Shown piece by piece: positions 1-7,533 of a stretch of DNA of 64,000 nt; position 1 is the stretch's first letter, and each line of letters opens with the position of its first letter. Both the position numbers and the translations under genes were made by a program. The notes under the pieces were generated by a model, which saw only the letters and a list, made by a program, of their open reading frames with translations, searched no databases and was not told the DNA's origin. This stretch comes from Chitinophagales bacterium (lineage in GTDB: Bacteria; Bacteroidota; Bacteroidia; Chitinophagales; UBA10324): positions 728,684 through 792,683 of the forward strand of contig JAIBAY010000002.1 of assembly GCA_019694975.1 (NCBI GenBank), given 5' to 3'.

Positions 1-133
1 AAAGCATGTCTCTTACCAATCCTGCTTCACCGCAACCTTCAACTGCCATTGGAGCTGCGGCGAAACAGATGATATGAATTCTTATAAAGCTAACCCATAT
101 TGCACCTGGTAATTGTATCCACATATAATCCAT
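1..133 (-). CDS. Possible 5' end of a minus-strand gene, cut by window edge
   Basis: Reading leftward from an ATG at 133, a frame of 44 codons stays open to the window edge. It contains the string EGCGEAGLVRD, which loosely resembles the E-x-x-GEAGL-x-x-D stretch near the donor site of GT4 glycosyltransferases (the GT4 at 9882-11012 has EVAGEAGLFVDP). In a real GT4 that stretch lies near the C-terminus, so an ATG-initiated gene here would be odd; this could be a decayed fragment or chance. An 11-base direct repeat, CCATTGGAGCT, occurs at 46-56 and 130-140. Very uncertain. Confidence 0.15.
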   Translation of the reverse strand, partial: MDYMWIQLPGAIWVSFIRIHIICFAAAPMAVEGCGEAGLVRDML

Positions 134-171
134 TGGAGCTTTGCTATACAAAATGTAGGTGTAAAATTCTT

Positions 172-179
172 TAGCTTTG
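172..179 (+). promoter_or_regulatory. Candidate -7 box for serC
   Basis: TAGCTTTG matches the Bacteroidota -7 consensus TAnnTTTG and ends 22 nt before the serC ATG. No convincing TTG element is seen 19-21 nt upstream, so only half of the promoter is recognisable. Confidence 0.45.
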
Positions 180-201
180 CGCTTCTTAAAAATCAAACAG
201 C

Positions 202-1278
202 ATGAAGAAGTATAACTTCTATTCCGGTCCGGCCATTTTGCCACCAACCGTTTTCGAGCAGGCATCCAAAGCCGTATTGGAACTCAATGATATCGGATTA
301 TCGCTCATTGAAATCTCGCACCGCAGCAAGGAGTTTACCGCTGTAGTGGACGAAGCACAGCAACTTGTACGCGAACTCACCGGATTGGGTGAGGAATATA
401 AAATACTGTTTTTACAGGGCGGTGCCACAATGCAGTTTTGCACTATTCCTTATAACATGCTCGATTCAAATGAAACGGCAGCATATATGGAGATCGGCTC
501 CTGGTCTAAGAAGGCGATAAAAGAAGCAAAGCTCTTCGGCAATGTGAATGTGGTGGCTTCATCCGCTGACAAAAATTATTCATACATACCAAAGCAGTAC
601 AGCATTCCAGCTGACTCAAAATATTTTCACATCACCACCAATGAAACGATACATGGCAGTCAGCTGAAAGACATTCCCGCCTCACCGGTATCGTTGATTG
701 CAGACATGAGTTCCGATATTTTTTCACGGGTGCTGGATTGGAAAAAATTTGATATGATATATGCCGGTGCGCAAAAAAATCTCGGCACTTCCGGCGCAAC
801 ACTGGTGATCATGAAGGAAAGCCTGCTGGGGAAAGTGCAGCGTGCCATTCCAACGATGCTGGATTACCGTTCGCATATCAAAGACAATTCACTCCACAAC
901 ACACCCAGTACTTTCGCAATTTATGTCTGCATGCTCACGCTTCGCTGGCTGAAGGAACAAGGCGGCATTACCGCGATGGAAAAACGTAACCGCGCGAAAG
1001 CTGCGTTACTGTATGCGGAAATTGACCGCAATGCTTTGTTTGAAGGAAATGTAGCCGTCGAAGACCGTTCACTGATGAATGTGACCTGGATCATGCAGGA
1101 TAAATCGCTGGAAGAGGCCTTCGGAGAATTTGCGAAAAACAATGGTTGCATCGGCATCAAGGGCCACCGTTCCGTGGGCGGCTTCAGGGCTTCCATTTAT
1201 AATGCCATGCCGGAGGAAGGTGTTGCAAAACTCATCAGTGTGATGCAGGAATTCGAATCAACCCACATGAAGAAATAG
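202..1278 (+). CDS. serC: Phosphoserine aminotransferase SerC
   Basis: This PLP enzyme transfers the amino group of glutamate to 3-phosphohydroxypyruvate, the second step of serine synthesis, and can also serve the related step of pyridoxal phosphate synthesis. At 358 residues it has the usual SerC length. The start MKKYNFYSGPA and the PLP-lysine region GAQKNLGTSG (Lys192) are typical, as are the phosphate-binding segments ending in GHRSVGGFRASIYNAMP near the C-terminus. It lies upstream of serA on the same strand with a Crp/Fnr gene between, so the first two serine-pathway enzymes are linked. The ATG follows a TAnnTTTG box. Assignment is secure. Confidence 0.97.
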   Translation: MKKYNFYSGPAILPPTVFEQASKAVLELNDIGLSLIEISHRSKEFTAVVDEAQQLVRELTGLGEEYKILFLQGGATMQFCTIPYNMLDSNETAAYMEIGSWSKKAIKEAKLFGNVNVVASSADKNYSYIPKQYSIPADSKYFHITTNETIHGSQLKDIPASPVSLIADMSSDIFSRVLDWKKFDMIYAGAQKNLGTSGATLVIMKESLLGKVQRAIPTMLDYRSHIKDNSLHNTPSTFAIYVCMLTLRWLKEQGGITAMEKRNRAKAALLYAEIDRNALFEGNVAVEDRSLMNVTWIMQDKSLEEAFGEFAKNNGCIGIKGHRSVGGFRASIYNAMPEEGVAKLISVMQEFESTHMKK

Positions 1279-1317
1279 TCCACCTTACAGGATCAACTTT
1301 TCAATTGCTCAGTATAA

Positions 1318-2040
1318 ATGCGTCCACATCCAACCTGTATCAATTGCAGTTCAGCTGCATGTTTTGTGAATCGGTTTGTTGGCAAAGAAAACAAAGAGCA
1401 GCTGGCGCTTCATAAAACCGTACAGCATTTTAAGCCCGGCGCTGTTGTATTTAAAGAAGGTGACCCCGTAACAGGTATTTATTTTATTTTCAGCGGAAAG
1501 GTAAAGGTCTTCAATACAGGTCCAGACAACCGTTCACAAATCGTCAGACTGGCCGACAGCGGAAATATCCTCGGCCACCGCGGACTGGGTTTGCCGCAGC
1601 TTTATCCGATCAGTGCTGCCACACTCGAAGATTCCACCATCTGCTTTATCAAGATGAATGATTTTCTGGCGGCACTGGAAAAGAGCCCTGCCTTTGCCAT
1701 CAACCTGCTGATGTTTTATGCTGCTGAGCTAAGGCGGACCGAATACAAACTGCGCTCACTTTCTCAGATGACAGTACGGCAGAAATTAGCCGATGCCGTG
1801 CTCACGGTACGCGAAATTTATGGCACTCAGATACGGAACAGGAAAAAAGTGCTTGCAGCAAAACTTTCCCGGCAGGATTATGCCGATATCATCGGTGCAT
1901 CAATTGAAGAAGTGATTCGTACTTTTTCACAGTTTAAGAAAGAAGGCATCCTTCATTCCGAAGGAAAATACATCGCCATACAAAAAGAAAAAGAACTGAC
2001 TAAACTACTGAAAGGGTTCAGGGATATTCACCTTCCTTAA
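1318..2040 (+). CDS. Crp/Fnr-family regulator with FNR-like cysteines
   Basis: A 240-residue transcription factor with an N-terminal cyclic-nucleotide-binding-type beta roll (about 30-150), a dimer helix and a C-terminal winged helix (about 170-230). The N-terminus carries Cys7, Cys10 and Cys15, and a fourth cysteine, Cys109, sits in the beta roll. E. coli FNR binds its oxygen-sensitive 4Fe-4S cluster with Cys20, 23, 29 and 122, so the spacing is nearly the same (29 to 122 is 93; 15 to 109 is 94). The recognition helix, SIEEVIRTFSQF, keeps the Glu and Arg of the FNR E-x-x-S-R pattern but has Ile for Ser. It sits between serC and serA, 39 nt after serC. An oxygen or redox sensor is inferred; targets are unknown. 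Confidence 0.9.
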   Translation: MRPHPTCINCSSAACFVNRFVGKENKEQLALHKTVQHFKPGAVVFKEGDPVTGIYFIFSGKVKVFNTGPDNRSQIVRLADSGNILGHRGLGLPQLYPISAATLEDSTICFIKMNDFLAALEKSPAFAINLLMFYAAELRRTEYKLRSLSQMTVRQKLADAVLTVREIYGTQIRNRKKVLAAKLSRQDYADIIGASIEEVIRTFSQFKKEGILHSEGKYIAIQKEKELTKLLKGFRDIHLP

Positions 2041-2127
2041 CCTTTTGTTCACACGGCGTTGGTATGTTTTCATGCTAAAACATAATCCATATACTATTTT
2101 CGTTGCCGGAGAAAAAAAATTATTAGT

Positions 2128-3084
2128 ATGATGAAGATTCTTGCCAACGATGGCATGGAAGCCTCAGCAAAGGCAGCACTGGAACAAGCCGGATTCGAAG
2201 TGCATGATGTTAAAATACCGCAGGATGAACTTGCAAACCATATCAATGAATTTGATGTGCTCACCGTTCGCAGTGCCACCAAGGTCAGGAAGCCGTTGAT
2301 TGATGTCATCAGCCGCACCAAACTCATTATTCGCGGCGGCGTGGGCCTGGATAACATCGACGTGGAATATGCTCAGTCGAAAGACATCATGGTAAGGAAT
2401 ACACCACTGGCATCTTCGCAATCAGTGGCGGAACTGGTTTTTGCGCACTTATTCGGCCTGGTTCGTTTTCTTCCTGAATCAAACCGCGAGATGCCCGTAA
2501 ACGGCACGCAGCAATTTAAAGCGCTGAAAGAAAAATTCTCAAAAGGCAGCGAACTGAAAGGAAAAACACTGGGCTTCATTGGATTCGGTAATATTGGGCA
2601 GGCTACCGCGAAAATTGCCATTGGCTGTGGCATGCGGGTGATGGCATATGACCTGTTTCCACGCGACTGGAACCTTGAAATGCAACTCATGAATAGCATC
2701 CGTGTTTCAGTACCGGTTAAACCATCCACCAAAGAAGAGGTATTACGCAACAGCGACTTTATCACGATTCACAGTGCCGGCGCAACGACGGTGATTTCGA
2801 AAGATGAATTTGTCATGATGAAAGACGGTGTGGGCATCATTAACTGTGCAAGAGGCGGAACAATAAATGAAGCGGATCTGCTGCAGGCGCTGCATACAGG
2901 CAAGGTAGCCTTTGCAGGTATTGATGTGTTTGAAGAAGAACCGACGCATAATGTGGCATTGCTGCAACATCCGCGCGTGTCGTTGACCCCGCATATAGGA
3001 GCTTCCACCCGTGAAGCGCAGGATCGCATTGGCAAAGAAGTGGTAGATATAATTGTTAACTTTTCACAAAGCAAGCAGCCGTGA
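2128..3084 (+). CDS. serA: D-3-phosphoglycerate dehydrogenase, short form
   Basis: A D-isomer-specific 2-hydroxyacid dehydrogenase expected to oxidise 3-phosphoglycerate to 3-phosphohydroxypyruvate with NAD. The Rossmann motif GFGNIGQ lies near residue 155. The catalytic Arg-Glu-His set is visible as CARGG, VFEEEP and LTPHIGAST. At 318 residues it lacks the C-terminal ACT or ASB domains of longer SerA proteins, so feedback inhibition by serine through an ACT domain is not expected. The stop overlaps the next ORF start by 4 nt, implying coupled translation with the DUF1015 gene. The link to serC supports PGDH over other 2-hydroxyacid dehydrogenases. The codon before the chosen start is also ATG-adjacent (MMK), so the start may shift by one codon. 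Confidence 0.92.
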   Translation: MMKILANDGMEASAKAALEQAGFEVHDVKIPQDELANHINEFDVLTVRSATKVRKPLIDVISRTKLIIRGGVGLDNIDVEYAQSKDIMVRNTPLASSQSVAELVFAHLFGLVRFLPESNREMPVNGTQQFKALKEKFSKGSELKGKTLGFIGFGNIGQATAKIAIGCGMRVMAYDLFPRDWNLEMQLMNSIRVSVPVKPSTKEEVLRNSDFITIHSAGATTVISKDEFVMMKDGVGIINCARGGTINEADLLQALHTGKVAFAGIDVFEEEPTHNVALLQHPRVSLTPHIGASTREAQDRIGKEVVDIIVNFSQSKQP

Positions 3085-4325
3085 TCATTAAAGCCTTTAA
3101 AGGTTTCAGGCCATTGCCGGAACTGGCTTCTAAAGTGGCATTGAATCCCAATAACCTCCTGAGTGATCAGCGCAGGAAAGAGGAAGCGCGTAAAAACCCC
3201 TACTCCTTTGCACATGTGGTGAAGCCGCGCTTAAATTTTCCGGATGACACACCGAAAACGGAACAGCAACTCTTTGATTTTGCGCGCATGTATTTTCAAA
3301 AGATGGTGGATGAAGGCACCATTCTGCGGGATGAGGAACCCTGCCTGTATGTTTACCGGCTTTCGCTTGAAGGTCATACACAAACCGGACTCATCAGCTG
3401 CCTGCATATCAGGGATTACCAGGAAGGAAGAATTAAGAAACATGAACATACCCGCGCCGACAAGGAAAATGAAAATGTGCTTCATATCACGAGTACCTTA
3501 CTGAATTCAAATCCTGTTTTTCTTGCCTATACGCCGGTAGATAAGATTGATATGCTGATCGCCATGATCACCAATGAACACCTGCCGGCATATGATTTTG
3601 TAAATGAATATGGAGTAAGACAGGAAGTGTGGGTAGTCAGCAATGAGAAGACCATTGATGAGCTGACGGATCTTTTTAACAAGCATGTTCACTGCTCTTA
3701 TATTGCTGATGGACATCATCGTGCAGCAGCGGCAGCCATCTACGCCGGTCAAATGGCAGACAAGCTGAATCAGCTGAAATCGAATGATTTCAATTACCTC
3801 CTCACCTGCCTGTTTCCGGCCAACCAACTGCGTATCTATGATTACAACCGCCTGATCAAAAACCTGAATGGTCATACAGAGAAAGAGTTCCTGAAACTGG
3901 TGAGTGAAAAATTTGATGTTAAAATTGCCAGCCGCTCACCCTATGATCCTTCGCAGCCACACCGCTTCGGCATGTACCTGAATTACAAATGGTATAAGCT
4001 GCGGGCACGGGAAGGCACCTATACGAATGATGCCGTGGCGTCGCTTGATGTTTCCATACTGCAAAACAATTTGCTTGATCCGGTTTTAGGAATCAAAGAC
4101 CCGCGCATCGACCGCCGTATTGATTTTGTTCCGGGTATTAAAGGACTTGCCGCATTGGAAAAAGCGGTGGTGAAAGGAAAAGCCGCTGTAGCATTTTCGC
4201 TCTTTCCGGTTACCATGGAACAGCTTTTTGCCATCTCAGACATGAATGAAGTGATGCCGCCAAAATCAACATGGTTTGAACCGAAACTCATGAGCGGGCT
4301 TATTGTTTTTAAGATGGAACTGTAA
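3081..4325 (+). CDS. DUF1015 family protein
   Basis: A 414-residue protein of the DUF1015 family, whose biochemical role is not established. The family signature is visible as a DGHHRAAAA segment near residues 209-217, preceded by DRL-like acidic and histidine residues, and an N-terminal FKGFRPLP-type opening common to the family. It overlaps serA by 4 nt (ATGA type), and linkage of DUF1015 genes to serC/serA is common in Bacteroidota, which suggests a role in serine metabolism. The start is GTG, fixed by the overlap. Function remains an inference from context. Confidence 0.9.
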   Translation: MIIKAFKGFRPLPELASKVALNPNNLLSDQRRKEEARKNPYSFAHVVKPRLNFPDDTPKTEQQLFDFARMYFQKMVDEGTILRDEEPCLYVYRLSLEGHTQTGLISCLHIRDYQEGRIKKHEHTRADKENENVLHITSTLLNSNPVFLAYTPVDKIDMLIAMITNEHLPAYDFVNEYGVRQEVWVVSNEKTIDELTDLFNKHVHCSYIADGHHRAAAAAIYAGQMADKLNQLKSNDFNYLLTCLFPANQLRIYDYNRLIKNLNGHTEKEFLKLVSEKFDVKIASRSPYDPSQPHRFGMYLNYKWYKLRAREGTYTNDAVASLDVSILQNNLLDPVLGIKDPRIDRRIDFVPGIKGLAALEKAVVKGKAAVAFSLFPVTMEQLFAISDMNEVMPPKSTWFEPKLMSGLIVFKMEL

Positions 4326-4334
4326 ACCGGTCGT

Positions 4335-4661
4335 TTGAAATATCCATTCATCATCATAGTTAAAGGGTTGCATGTGCGTGGAATGGCATTATTTCCATTC
4401 CTGCTGTTTCGTAACCGCCAGCTTTCGGCGGATGCAGTCATGCTTAACCATGAGATGATACACCACCGACAGCAGGTGGAGCTGTTAATCATTCCATTCT
4501 ATGTGTTATACCTCATCAATTATCTATTCAACAGGTGGAGATACACGAATCACCATGACGCCTATCGCAACATCATTTTTGAACGGGAAGCGTATGCGAA
4601 TGATCAGGACCTTCAGTATCTGCGCCAAAGAAGATGGTTTGCTTTCTGTCAATACCGATGA
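4335..4661 (+). CDS. Small HExxH protein, minimal gluzincin-like
   Basis: A 108-residue protein beginning at TTG. It contains a hydrophobic segment, then HEMIHHRQQ (His39, Glu40, His43), a second hydrophobic stretch (about 48-66, VELLIIPFYVLYLINYLF), and a downstream FEREAYAND segment whose Glu (Glu83 or Glu85) could be the third zinc ligand. This is the arrangement of minimal gluzincin-type peptidases such as the catalytic core of BlaR1/M56 proteins, but without any other domain. It starts 9 nt after the DUF1015 stop and so probably belongs to the serC-serA transcript. Membrane association is likely. Whether it cleaves peptides is unknown; no substrate or partner is evident. Confidence 0.7.
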   Translation: MKYPFIIIVKGLHVRGMALFPFLLFRNRQLSADAVMLNHEMIHHRQQVELLIIPFYVLYLINYLFNRWRYTNHHDAYRNIIFEREAYANDQDLQYLRQRRWFAFCQYR

Positions 4662-4762
4662 AACGCAACTTCGGCTATTAATTTTCTTCCCAAAGTTCTA
4701 TCTTCATTGTTCCATCCTATTCATTCCTTTCCAATAATTCTCAACTGATAAACTATTAATCT

Positions 4763-6310
4763 ATGCCCATCAGAATGGTTGAAGACGATAATCAGCAACG
4801 GCCTGATAACTATCCGGGTGGCGGCCGCCGCCCCGGCGGGAATAGCGGCGGTTTTTCCATACTGTCCCTGCTGCCAATGCTGCTCATGTTGTTCCGTAAG
4901 AATCCGAAAACGGGTATTGTGCTGCTTTTGATCGGCGGTGCGCTCTATTACTTTTCAGGCGGCGGTTTTTCATCTCCTTCCGCTGGGCAATTGCTTTCTA
5001 CCGGCGCTGAATTTGATCCAGCCTTGTATGATGCTACGGAAGTATTTGAACCATTGGCCGATAACATAAAGAACCCGTTACCGGAAAGAGTTTCGCTGGA
5101 GAAATATTGTCCTAAACGACTGAACCAGGGCGAACAGGGTTCATGCGTTGGCTGGGGCAATGCCTATGCAGCCCGCACCATCCTGGAGGCACAACGCACC
5201 GGGCAAGATCCCGACAGAATCGCCTTCAGCCCTGCCTACCTGTATAACCAGATCTCCCTGGAAGGATGCCAGGGTTCTTACATTGAAAAAGCCATGGATG
5301 TAATGCAGGGACAAGGCTTGCTTCCCCTATCGCAGTTTCCCTACAACGAACAAAGTTGCGAAACCAAACCGACCTCTGCACAAAAACAGGCGGCCTCGCA
5401 ATTTAAGATGACCGGTTACAACCGGCTTACCAAAAGCGGTGATAACCAGGAAGTGGATATGCTTGCCATCAAACAAAACCTTGCACAAGGTGCGCCTGTA
5501 GTGGTCGGCATGATGGTCGGCGGAAGTTTCATGCAACCCATGATGGGCCAGGAAGTGTGGGTGCCTTCTTCCAATGATTATAACATGATGAATTTCGGCG
5601 GGCATTGTATGTGCGTGGTGGGTTATGATGATTACAAATACGGTAAGGAAGGCGCCTTTCAGTTGATGAACAGCTGGGGCAACGACTGGGGACAAAATGG
5701 ATTGGCCTGGATACGATATAAAGACTTCGCCTATTTCACCAAAGAAGCCTATGGTGTTTATCCTATGGGTAATGCCGATAAACCACTTACCAATAATCTG
5801 TCGGTGGAATTCGGCCTCGTGGATAATGCGACGCAGCAGCAAATTCCATTACGCAACAAAGGAGGTATAGTTTTTAACACTGCTGCACCCATTGCAAAAG
5901 GCACAAAATTCAAGATCGAGGTTACCAATTCACTCGACTGCTATACCTATCTCTTTGGCCAGGAAACAGATCAGAGCAGTTATGTATTGTTCCCTTACAC
6001 GGCAAAACATTCACCCTACTGTGGCATCACCGGGACGCGATTGTTTCCCAAGGACTATTCTTTGCAGGTTGATGCAACAGGCGCCAAGGATTTCATGGCC
6101 ATTGTGGTAACAAAAAAGCCGATAGATTATAAGGAACTGAATACGGCTATCAGCAGTCAAACAGGCAGCTATGAGGAAAAAGTGCGTAAAGCGCTGGGCA
6201 ATTTGCTGATTCCATCAGTGAGTTTTAAGACAGGAGAGACCATCAGTTTCACACTGAACAATGTGGCAGACGGTGCGGTGGCGATGGTTATTGAAGTGGA
6301 TAAGAGGTGA
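4763..6310 (+). CDS. Membrane-anchored papain-like (C1) protein with DUF4384-like tail
   Basis: A 515-residue protein in three parts. Residues 1-75 are Gly/Pro-rich with hydrophobic segments (about 31-45 and 50-66) that may anchor it. Residues about 110-335 form a C1-type cysteine peptidase domain: Gln122 and Cys128 (QGEQGSCVGWG), His281 (GGHCMCVVGY) and Asn303 (NSWGNDWG) match the papain Gln-Cys-His-Asn set. Residues about 345-515 resemble DUF4384, with the YVLFPYTAKHSPY segment typical of that fold. There is no obvious propeptide, so activation may differ from classical papain. Catalytic residues are intact, so activity is plausible. It stands alone, and its stop codon forms the first unit of a heptamer repeat. 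Confidence 0.85.
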   Translation: MPIRMVEDDNQQRPDNYPGGGRRPGGNSGGFSILSLLPMLLMLFRKNPKTGIVLLLIGGALYYFSGGGFSSPSAGQLLSTGAEFDPALYDATEVFEPLADNIKNPLPERVSLEKYCPKRLNQGEQGSCVGWGNAYAARTILEAQRTGQDPDRIAFSPAYLYNQISLEGCQGSYIEKAMDVMQGQGLLPLSQFPYNEQSCETKPTSAQKQAASQFKMTGYNRLTKSGDNQEVDMLAIKQNLAQGAPVVVGMMVGGSFMQPMMGQEVWVPSSNDYNMMNFGGHCMCVVGYDDYKYGKEGAFQLMNSWGNDWGQNGLAWIRYKDFAYFTKEAYGVYPMGNADKPLTNNLSVEFGLVDNATQQQIPLRNKGGIVFNTAAPIAKGTKFKIEVTNSLDCYTYLFGQETDQSSYVLFPYTAKHSPYCGITGTRLFPKDYSLQVDATGAKDFMAIVVTKKPIDYKELNTAISSQTGSYEEKVRKALGNLLIPSVSFKTGETISFTLNNVADGAVAMVIEVDKR

Positions 6311-6376
6311 ATAGTGAATAGTGAGTAGTGAATAGTGAATAGTGAGTAGTGAGTAGTGAGTAGTGAGTAGTGAATG
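6308..6376 (+). repeat. Heptamer tandem repeat TGARTAG, about 9 units
   Basis: From the stop codon of the C1-like gene onward the sequence repeats TGAATAG or TGAGTAG about nine times without interruption, then decays. The unit contains TGA and TAG, and seven is not a multiple of three, so every forward frame is closed. The reverse complement is open and gives a YSLLTIH-type repetitive peptide that is not a gene. The array is of the slippage-prone kind and may vary in copy number. Confidence 0.9.
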
Positions 6377-6502
6377 ATTAGTCGTTGTTGTTAGTTGTGG
6401 CAATCTGGAAAAAAGGAATTGCAGAAAAGTAATTACCGATAATCAAAAAATACCGCCTCTAATTTTCCGTTATTTCGGCCTCCTTATCAATCAACCGCAT
6501 CA

Positions 6503-7219
6503 TTGAGCCAGAAATTTATTATTGTTTTTTTTATAATGTTATCAGTATGCTTTTACCGGCACAATGCTTTTGCACAGGAACGAACCATCCGCATCTCCGG
6601 ATGGGGAATTGATTCGATGAACAAGCGACCTGTCATCAATATGCAACTGATCAATAAACGGACGCAGGAGCGTTCTATCAGCGACAATGCGGGTTACTTC
6701 CAGGTGGTGGCTTTGCAGCAGGACTCGATATTCCTGGTAGCGAACGGCTACTCAGCCAAAACAATTTCTTTCAGGGATTCTGTTTATAAAGAAAGATATA
6801 TAGTCACCATTTATCTCCATAAGATACAGGTTGAACTGCCTGCGGTTGAAGTACAGCCACAACGCGAGTTTGAACAGATTCACAGGGATGCATTGAAACT
6901 TGGATATGATAAAAAAGATTACACACTGCACGGTTACCAGGTTTTACAAAGTCCCATCACCGCCATCTATGAGCAATTCAGTCACCGCGAAAAAGATAAA
7001 CGCGGCTATGCCGAACTCATGAATAAAGTGCATCAGCGGGAATTACAACGTGAAATACTGCAGAAATATATTGATAATGATGTCATCCCGCTTAAACCCG
7101 AAGAGATCAGCCCTTTCCTTGATTATTGCGATATTCCGGAATACATGCTTAAGACAGCCATGGAATATGATATTGTTCTTTATATGAAGAGCAAGTATTA
7201 TGCATTTATCAGGCAGTAA
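6503..7219 (+). CDS. Exported protein with CarboxypepD-regulatory-like domain
   Basis: A 238-residue protein with a signal peptide (FIIVFFIMLSVCF to NAFAQ). Residues about 28-115 form a carboxypeptidase-regulatory-like (CarbopepD_reg_2) beta sandwich, with ISGWGIDSMNKRPVINMQL at its start, common in Bacteroidota outer-membrane and periplasmic proteins. The C-terminal half is charged and alpha-helical, without recognisable catalytic residues. The longest reading begins at TTG (6503); an internal ATG at 6536 would cut into the signal peptide and is less likely. No TonB receptor domain follows, so this is a free-standing protein. Periplasmic or outer-membrane location is inferred; function is unknown. 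Confidence 0.8.
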   Translation: MSQKFIIVFFIMLSVCFYRHNAFAQERTIRISGWGIDSMNKRPVINMQLINKRTQERSISDNAGYFQVVALQQDSIFLVANGYSAKTISFRDSVYKERYIVTIYLHKIQVELPAVEVQPQREFEQIHRDALKLGYDKKDYTLHGYQVLQSPITAIYEQFSHREKDKRGYAELMNKVHQRELQREILQKYIDNDVIPLKPEEISPFLDYCDIPEYMLKTAMEYDIVLYMKSKYYAFIRQ

Positions 7220-7533
7220 TTATTTGAACGGCTCAGATATTCATTACAAATTCCGGGTTAAACCTCTGCTGATCTGAAATAGCGATTACAAATCAAGAAG
7301 GTGTCAAAGTTTCATTGATTTGAAATTGTGCTTTCATCTATTGTTTTTCTTAGTGCTCTTTGTATGTGCCTCTGTGCGCATTATGGTTACTTTCTTTTCA
7401 TTTGACCATAAAGGACACTAAGGATTGCACGAAGGTCACAAAGTGTCGTTGATTTGATACTTCAGTTTCAAATCCAATGCATGAAAAACGCGATTAGAAA
7501 TCCGTTAACTTGCGCGCTTAAATTTTACTTTCC
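7220..7533. repeat. Gene-free spacer with degenerate inverted and direct repeats
   Basis: No coding frame is supported here. CTTAGTGCTCTTT...TATGGTTA (about 7349-7389) is roughly the reverse complement of GACCATAAAGGACACTAAG (7404-7422), giving an imperfect inverted repeat. Flanking it are two similar segments, AAGGTGTCAAAGTTTCATTGATTTGA near 7300 and AAGGTCACAAAGTGTCGTTGATTTGA near 7433, as imperfect direct repeats. This looks like a decayed REP- or MITE-like element. No transposase is present. Confidence 0.55.

Noticed and set aside
6215..6403. Minus-strand frame of 62 codons with a YSLLTIH repeat
   Set aside because: It is the reverse complement of the heptamer repeat; composition is purely repetitive and it overlaps the end of a real gene.
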